DNA of 64,000 bases from Amorphophallus konjac (Eukaryota; Streptophyta; Magnoliopsida; Alismatales; Araceae). The stretch spans positions 138,082,064 to 138,146,063 of the forward strand of contig CM040126.1 in assembly GCA_022559845.1 (NCBI GenBank), written 5' to 3'. Positions 56,710-64,000 of the stretch are shown here, piece by piece; position 1 is the first letter of the stretch; every line of letters starts with the position of its first letter. Under the pieces are notes generated by a model. The model did no database searches, was not told the DNA's origin, and saw only the letters and a program-made list of their open reading frames with translations. A program made the position numbers and the translations under genes.

Positions 56710-59700
56710 CTAGAATAAGTCGGGATACTACTTCCGCATGGTATCTTCTGACTCCCAAGTAGCCTCTTCGGTTCCACGCCGACTCCACTGCACTTTAACC
56801 ATGGGAATGTCACGATTTCGGAGTTGCTGCTACTTTCGATCTAAAATCTTGATAGGTCTTTCTTCATAAGTCAAATCTTCCTTCAGTTCCAAATCCACAT
56901 GCAGAATAACATCAGTGGGGTCATACACATATTTTCACAGCATCGACACATGGAAGACATTGTGTACTCCTGATAACTGAGGTGGTACTGCTAAACGGTA
57001 AGCAACCTCCCCTACTCTTTCCAGAATTTTGAATGGACCCGCATATCTTGGACTTAACTTGCCTTGAATACCAAACCTGTGAATCCCTCTCATGGGAGAA
57101 ACCTTCAAAAACACATGTTCACCAACCTAAAATTCCAAGGCTCTCCTTCTGTTGTCAGCATAACTCTTTTGTCTTGATTGTGCTACTTGCAATCGATCTC
57201 TGATAATACAGATATTCTTGGATGATTCAGAAATGAGATCTGGTCCCAGCCATTGCTTTTCTCCTACCTCATCCCAACATAATGGGGATCGACAGCTTCT
57301 TCTATACAAACCTTCAAATGGAGCCATCTGAATGCTAGACTGATAACTGTTATTGTAGGTGAATTCAATTAAAGCCAAGTGGTCACTCCAACCACCTCCA
57401 AAGTCAATCATGTAGGCTCTAAGCATATCCTCCACTATCTGGTTGGTTCTTTCAGTCTATCCGTCTGTTTGTGGATGAAAAGAAGTACTGAAATTCAGAC
57501 GGGTTCCAAATGATTCTTGCAGTCCTTTCCAAAAATGCGAGGTGAATCTGGGGTCTCTATCAGACACAATGCTGACTGGAATTCCTAAGAGTCTTACCAC
57601 TTCTTCATATATAAAACCGCCAAGACATCTACTGTCCACTTAGACTTAATGGACAAGAAATGAGCAGACTTCGTCAATCGGTCAACGATAACCCATATTG
57701 CATCAAATCCACTGCGAGTTCTGGGTAGACCCATAATAAAATTCATGCCAATACTCTCCCACTTCCATTGGGTATATCAAGTGGTTTCAGTTTCTATGCA
57801 GAGCAGAAATGCTCAGCCTTGACTTACTGACACACCAAGCATCTACTCACAAATTCTGCAATTTCCTTCTTCATGTTCGGCCACCAAAATGATCTTTTCA
57901 AATCCTTCAACATCTTAGTACCTCTAGGATGAATAGTGTATATGGATCTATGAGCTTCTTCGAGAATCTTATTCTTGATTTCTGCTACATCAGGTACACA
58001 GGTCCATCCTTGAAACAACAATCAGCCATCATCAGCTACCATGAAATCAGGTCTGCTACTCAAACTCTCCTTGATCTCTACCAACTCTAGGTCATTGTTT
58101 TGTAAGGACTTGATTTCCATTAACAATTCTGGTTTGAGTTGAATCTGAGCGATCGTAACCCGATCCTTGTCAACATTAAGATCCAAACTAGCTAACTACT
58201 CTAATAGCCTCCATTCTTGCAACATAAGATGCGATGATTTAGCTATTAGCTTGCGACTCAAGGCATCTGCTACTACATTCCCTTTTCCAGGATGATACTC
58301 TATAGAGAAATCAAAGTCCTTTAAATATTCAAGCCATCTTCTCTGCCTCATATTGAGTTCCTTCAGGGAAAACAAATACTTCAGACTCTTATGATCTGAG
58401 AACACCGTAAATGACTCTCCGTACAAGTAGTGCCTCCATATCTTCAAGGCAAACACCAACGCTGCAAGTTCTAAATCATGAACAGGATAGTTCTCTTCAT
58501 ACTTTCTCAACTGCCTAGAAGAATAGACTATCACTTTCCCATGCTGCATCAGCACACAACCTAGACCAATGCCTGAAGCATCAGTATATAACACAAAACC
58601 TCCTTCTCATGACGGTAAAGCCAACACAGGGGTAATAGTTAGACATTCCTTCAAGGTCTGAAAGCTTCTCTCGCAATCCTCTGACTAGTCAAATTTATTC
58701 TCCTTGCGGGTCAATCTTGTCAAAGGTACCACAATCTTGGAGAAATCCTTAATAAACCTCCGGTAATAACCTGCTAGGCCTAGAAAACTTCTAACTTCTG
58801 TTATATTAGAAGGCTTATCCCAATTCTTCACTGCCTCTACCTTCGAAGGGTCAACAGAAATACCTTCCTTGGTAATAATATGCTCTAGAAAGGACACCTC
58901 TTGCAGCCAAAATTCACACTTACTAAACTTGGCGTACAACTGATGGTCTCTCAATATTTGCAACGCCATTCTCAAATGTTCAGCATGCTCCTCCTCACTC
59001 TTGGAATAAATCAAGATGTCATCAATAAACACCACGACCCATTGATCAAGATAGGGCCGAAACACATTGTTCATCAGCTGCATGAAAGCTGCAGGCGCAT
59101 TCGTTAGTCCAAAAGGCATAACCACAAATTCAAAATGCCCATACCTGCTATGAAATGCCATTTTATAGATATCCTCATCCTTGATTCGAAACTGATGGTA
59201 TCCTGATCGGAGATCAATCTTAGAAAAATATTGAGCTCTTGCTATCTGATCAAATAATTCGTCAATTCTCGGCAATGGGTATTTGTTCTTGATAGTCAGC
59301 AGGTTCAATTACCGATAATCGATACACAACCTCATCGAACCATCCTTCTTCCGGACGAACAATACTGGGGCTCCCCACGGGCATGTACTTGGATGAATGA
59401 ACCCCTTCTCAAGTAATTCCATTAGCTGTTGCTTCAATTCCCTCAACTTCGTGGGAGACATACGATAAGGACCTTTGGAAACAGGGGTAGCGCCAGGAAC
59501 TAAATCAATAGAAAAGATAACCTCTCTCTCAGGTAGAAGTCCTAACAAATCGTCAGGAAAGACATCCAAAAAATCTTGAACGACAGGGATATCCTTAATC
59601 TCAAGCTTCTTCTCAGGGGTCACATAAACAAAGGCTAGAAAAGCCTGACATCCTCTCCTCATCAACTTATCAGCTCGAAGGGCCGAAATAAGTGGCACAT

Positions 59701-61084
59701 ACTTATGGTGCCTAACCGCTATAAAAGAGAGTCCAGGGTGTCCAGACAAAGACACAGAAATAGAACTGCAATGAACATTGGCCTCATACTTAGCCAACCA
59801 GTCCGCTCCTAAAATTACATCATAATCTTTCATATCCATACAAACTAAATCAGCTGACAAGTTTTTTTCATTAATCATAACCTTACTAGAAGGATAGAAA
59901 TACTTAATTGCTGAACTAGAACTAATAGGGGTTGAAATCTCTAACGGGGAATTCATCAAGACCGACTTCACAACAAAAGACTTAGCAAATTTACGAGAAA
60001 CAAAAGAATGAGTGGAACAGGTATCAAAGAGAACGAATATTGGCTTATCATGAATAGCAAGAGTACCTTCAACGAGTGCACCCTCCTCGGTGGTTCCTAC
60101 ATCATCTTCTTGTAGGGCTTGGAGCTTACCCTGCTGCTTCTTATTTCCTTGCGACTTAGTCGGAGTAGCTTGATCAGACAAAAGGGGACACTCAGGAATA
60201 CGATGGTCCCTGCTACCACAACGTAAACAGGCGCCCAACTTGCGCCAACACTCTTCCATCCTGTGACCTAGACGGTCACAAAACTTGCACATGCCCTTAA
60301 ACGGCAGGATCGGGCCAGGCTTCTTGTCTTCATTCTTCGGGACCTTGCCCTTCCACGAACCAGACCCTCCATTGGGTCTCTTCTTGCCATTGCTGGGTTG
60401 AGGGTTCCCGAATCCAGTAGGTTGTTCCTTCTTAACATTCTTCCCACGGATTCTCTCCATCATTTCCAAGGTATCTTTCAAGACTTGAGCTTTTCTTACC
60501 ATTTCCGCATACGTCTGAATTTCCATTGGCGCCAATTGATTAATATAATGTAACTTTAGCCCGTTGAGAAAATGCTTGGCCTTCATCTTCTCCGTAGATA
60601 TCAAGTGAGTGGCGTAACGAGACAACCGAGAGAACTGAGCTTCGTATTCAGCCATAGATAGATTCCGCTGCTTCAAAGCAGCAAACTCGGCCACTTTCTT
60701 CTCTTGTACTCTATCAAAAAAATATTTGACATTGAAGAGTTCCTCGAACTCCTTCCATGAAACTTGTCTATCTCCAAGGGTAGCCTTTACTGGATCCCAC
60801 CATGTTCTTGCATCACGCTCCAGCTAGAAGGTCGTTAAAAGGACACGCTCCTGGTCGCTACACTGCATCACTTCGAAGATCCTCTCCATCTCCTTTAGCC
60901 AGTGCTCGGCTTCATTAGGGTCGGTCAAGCCTCCAAAACGTGGGGGATTCATCCCACGAAAATTTTGGTGAAGATCGCCAGCTCCATGGTTCGTCGCTCC
61001 TCCTTGGGCCACTTGCTGTAAGGCCCGAGTAAGTCCTTAAACTATTCACTGCATATCTCGCCATTGCTCACGTTCGGCCGCCAT
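56710..61084 (-). pseudogene. Decayed gag-pol of Tekay-like chromovirus
   Basis: Starts at ATG 61084 (MAAEREQWRDMQ, then TGA). Pieces in order: gag N-terminus 61012-60824; gag body with knuckles [14 protein letters not shown] and [14 protein letters not shown], protease and start of RT 60694-59309; RT with FIDD 59308-58685; RNase H with TDAS 58594-58196; integrase HHCC 58021-57824; integrase core 57639-57127; chromodomain-like tail to TAG 56710-56712. The protease active site reads DTCS where DTGS or DSGA is expected. Many breaks are single in-frame stops explained by C-to-T or G-to-A changes: CAA to TAA after CIDYR (near 59306), TGG to TAG at 58682, CAA to TAA after CLVCQ (near 57822). One frameshift lies between 57823 and 57640. 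Clearly dead. Confidence 0.93.
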
Positions 61085-61280
61085 TAGGACATCCTACACG
61101 TAGAAGAAATTATTTTAGGATCATTTATGAGGAATAGTTTAGAATTAGACTATTAACTCAACCCAAGTCTCTACCCACTTCTCACTAGGTTGGATTCTTA
61201 GACTTATAACAAGGTTATGGGTTCTGCGACGTCACTTAGAATCCTAGAACTTAGAAAACCTAGAAATATTAGAAACCTAG

Positions 61281-61292
61281 GCTCTGATACCA
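61281..61292 (-). promoter_or_regulatory. Primer binding site of minus-strand Tekay-like element
   Basis: Minus strand TGGTATCAGAGC, six bases after the LTR end. Confidence 0.92.
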
Positions 61293-61298
61293 CCTAAC

Positions 61299-61676
61299 TG
61301 TCACGCCCCGACGCGGAATATCATGACTGGCAGTAGAAACAAGTAATAATAATATGATGATTTACAGACATGATTTGCTAAAGCTAAGAGATCAACATCA
61401 CACCATAAACAGAAAACAACTCCAGTCACTAGATAACATTTAAATAATCCAGATTCCAATCACATAAACTCCCTAAAATAATCTTTCAACTTAACATCCA
61501 CTTGACACTATTACAATTGTTGACTTCGAATTACAATTCTTCCACCACACACTCTAAAACATAAATAGACACAAACAACTATGACTGGCTCTACGCTTCT
61601 GACTGGTTCGCTCCAATGCCATCACTCTTGCCCGTCCCCATCAGTCTGTGAATCCTCACCTGAGCTACCTAAAAAG
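61299..61676 (-). repeat. 5' LTR of minus-strand Tekay-like element (part before insertion)
   Basis: TGTCACGCCCCGACGC onward, matching 40631-41005. Interrupted at 61677; AAAAG at 61672-61676 is the expected target duplication. Confidence 0.9.
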
Positions 61677-64000
61677 TGTTGGGTTCGGTGCTATGTATTC
61701 AGAGGGGGGGTGAATGAATACCCTTTAAAAAAACTTTCGCCCAATTAAAATTCTAGTGCTTAGAACCACGGAATAAAAGCACTAAGACTAACTAAGAAAA
61801 ACTACTCCAGTCATCTATTGAACCTGTAGACAAATATGAAGAGTGCTCCTAAGCAAACATCTAATGTGGGCAGCAATTAGACAGATCAAACAAACACACA
61901 ATACCACTGTCAAGCATATAGTGTGCGCATCAATGAAATGAACACATATAGAAGATCAACCTATCTCGACCCTATGCATTCATCTAGCGCCAAACACACA
62001 AAGAATTCAAACCACTGCTCAATGGGTTTTTAGGTGGTTCGGTCCAGCAGACCTACATCCACCCCACACTCAAACCAGAGTGTGGATTCCACTGACTCAC
62101 AGCTTGAACAGCTGGGCATCACAGCTTGCCATACAACCGCTGAGCAACATAGCTTGCTGTCCAATGGAATCCACCACTGCAACGCTGGGGATTACAGCTT
62201 ACCCGACCAGAGGCAACACCTCTGCAAACCGCTGGGCAATACAGCTTAGCCGTCCAATGGAGTCCACCACTGCAATCGCTGACTAACAGCTTGAAGGAAA
62301 GTATAAAATGAAAACGAAAACAAGTAGCAACAGCAACTAAAAGCTGTAAATAATGAAAGCACAAATGTGGCTCCTAAGAGCTGACTGGAGTGGATCTGAT
62401 CCAACTTCCAGCAGGATCAGTCTTCTCTGATCTTCTCTTCTCTCTCTCTTTCTTCTTCTTCTCTTCACACTCTGCTAGAACTCTCTATCTCTCTCTTTCT
62501 CTTCTTTCTCTTTTTCTTCTCTGCTCTTTTCTCCTTTTCTTCTCTTTGTGGATCGTGGCTCTCTGCTACTTTCCTTTTCTTCTTCTTCTGTGTGGATCTC
62601 TCACTCTCTGTATATACTTTCCCACACTCGATCACTTTCATCTGAAGACGAAGCTTAGTATATATACAGCAGCAGGTTGGGCGTGTGACCTCCACATTTC
62701 CCACCCTAAGGAGTTTCACCAGAACCAAGGCATTTCGACCACCTGGCAGCATCCTGGCTGGGCTGCATCCACGTGTCCTCATCTGGGCACCTCGTCCTTC
62801 CTTGGATCACGTGCCTTCATTAGGCTTCACGAAGGGTGCCTGTCAGACAGAGAATCACATTATCAATTTAAGTATATGCATCGCAGTGTATAGACTTCGC
62901 TGTATAGACTTGTGAAGACGAAGCAATGTATAGACTTCATGAAGCAGGACAATTGCGTTGTACAGACTATGTGAAGACAAAGCTGTAGCGATGTATAGAC
63001 ATCATGAATCAGAGCTGAAGCAGTGTATAGAGTTGCTGAAGTGTAATGCAATGTGCAGACATTGTTCAATGTATGGACTTTACAATGCAAACAACAATGT
63101 ATAGACATTTCAATCGACAGGCAGACAATGTACAGACTTGTACATGCTTCAGGACAAAGTATGGACTTGAATGAACGAGCATGCAATGTATACACTTGCT
63201 CAGCCTGAAGCAATGTATAGACTTCAGCTCAAAGCCAATGTATAGACTTCAAAGTATGCAATGTACAGATTCTGAAGAATAGCAGCCAGTGTATGGACTT
63301 AGGCAGGCTTCAACTCAATGTATAGACTTCACAACTGATGAATGCAATGCACTGGACAAAGTATAGACTTAACGATGTGCAGACTTGCCAAGACAAATGA
63401 GCGATGTACATACTTGCTCGTTGTTCAGACTTCATGGACGATGTACAGACATGCAAAGAGAAAGGCTGTACGGACTTGATGAACGATGCAAGGCAAATGA
63501 ATGTATATACTTCCAATGTATAGACTTGCCAACTGAGCGATGTACAGACTTGAACAAGGAAGCTCTGTACAGACTTGATCAAGACAAGGCAATCGAGTGT
63601 ATAGACTTTCAATGTATAGTCTTGCCAAAGGGGTGATGTACAGACTTGAACAAGGCAAAGTCTGTACAGACTTTGAGATTCACAATGTATGGACTTTGGC
63701 AACCCAACGGCTGTACAGACTTCCACTCAACAGCGTTGTATAGAATTTGAATGCTCGAGACAATGTATAGACTTGAATAGCTTCAAGGCACAATGTGCAG
63801 ACTTTACCAGTGTATAGACTTGGAGTTCTGAACGTAGGTAAAGACTGGGAATGTATAGACTTTGCCTTAGAAATGAATGTATAGACTTTGAGGCAGAAGC
63901 CAGCCAAACGATGTGTAGACTTGGCCAGAACGTAGGGAAAGGTAAGAATGTATAGACTTGAAAAAGCAGACTGGGCAAACTCTTTACAGACTTGCTCAAA
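61677..64000 (-). mobile_element. Second SIRE-like LTR, cut by window end
   Basis: Starts TGTTGGGTTCGGTGC, with the same G-run, GGTGGTTCGG segment, GCTGGGCAACACAGCTTG repeats, CT-rich leader and a TATA-like TATATATAC (about 62657-62666). It is a different subfamily from the LTRs at 42696 and 52061, because the repeat spacers do not align. Orientation is inferred from that resemblance. Confidence 0.82.
62884..64000 (-). repeat. TGTAYAGACTT motif array in second SIRE-like LTR
   Basis: At least 40 units of TGTATAGACTT, TGTACAGACTTG and variants, denser than in the other LTRs (spacing about 20-35) and running past the window end. The GCGTTGACGC array of the other SIRE-like LTRs is absent from the visible part. 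Confidence 0.85.

Larger units (their letters stand above)
40631..61676 (-). mobile_element. Decayed Tekay-like chromovirus (minus strand) with two SIRE-like insertions in its LTRs
   Basis: The 3' LTR is 40631-56636 with a 12.9-kb insertion; without it, 3128 bp. The PPT is at 56637-56650, the broken gag-pol at 56710-61084, the primer site at 61281-61292. The 5' LTR starts at 61299 and is interrupted at 61677. LTR ends read TGTAGC and GTGACA on the minus strand. Coding order gag-PR-RT-RH-INT-chromodomain matches the intact element at the left, but the sequences differ enough to be another family. Confidence 0.9.

Noticed and set aside
62884..64000. CRISPR-like look: short repeats separated by unique spacers
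   Set aside because: Units are degenerate and 11-12 bases long, spacers vary in length, and the same layout occurs in three LTR copies of plant retrotransposons.

Overview
The window is plant nuclear DNA made almost entirely of nested LTR retrotransposons; I see no ordinary host gene outside transposable elements. The plant assignment rests on a chromodomain Ty3/gypsy (Tekay/Del-like) polyprotein, SIRE/Maximus-like copia gag fragments with several CCHC knuckles, a Cassandra-type TRIM whose LTRs carry 5S-rRNA-like sequence, a Tat-lineage integrase tail with an antisense plant-mobile-domain (PMD) pseudogene, an Athila/Tat-like gag-only element, and initiator tRNA-Met primer sites (TGGTATCAGAGC) in several elements. 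The species cannot be named from this sequence.

Layout. 1-8160: a very young Tekay-like element (last 642 bases of the 5' LTR, one intact gag-pol ORF, a complete 2619-bp 3' LTR), inserted in a SIRE-like LTR of which 8161-8211 remains. 8212-10801: a decayed Tekay-like LTR on the minus strand. 10802-11551: unassigned. 11552-about 13055: 3' end of a SIRE-like copia element on the minus strand (LTR, PPT, gag fragment). About 13086-21748: remains of a Tat-lineage element on the minus strand, ending in its integrase C-terminus; on the plus strand it carries a decayed multi-exon PMD gene (14101-18776), interrupted by the Cassandra TRIM (17705-18425). 21749-40630 and beyond: a gag-only Athila/Tat-like element inserted in that integrase. 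Its 3' LTR was hit twice: by a young element with a 1027-codon proline-rich ORF (29975-39929) and by a decayed minus-strand Tekay-like element (40631 to past the window end). The latter's 3' LTR holds a gag-only SIRE-like element (42696-55568), whose own 3' LTR holds a CACTA-type MITE (46008-46696). Its 5' LTR holds another SIRE-like LTR (61677 to the end).

Four of these junctions are fixed to the base by a 5-bp (LTR) or 3-bp (MITE) target duplication or an empty-site comparison, which gives a relative order of insertion.

The most unusual signal is shared by unrelated families: the LTRs or leaders of at least four element types contain arrays of short imperfect palindromes with CG-containing arms (GTAACGC..GCGTTAC, ACGCCC..GGGCGT, ACGGTC..GACCGT, GCGTC..GACGC, GCGTTGACGC). 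The sequence of the arms differs by family while the architecture is the same, and in three elements the array lies near a conserved block of about 120 bases. The SIRE-like LTRs also carry dozens of copies of a TGTAYAGACTT motif upstream of their TATA box.
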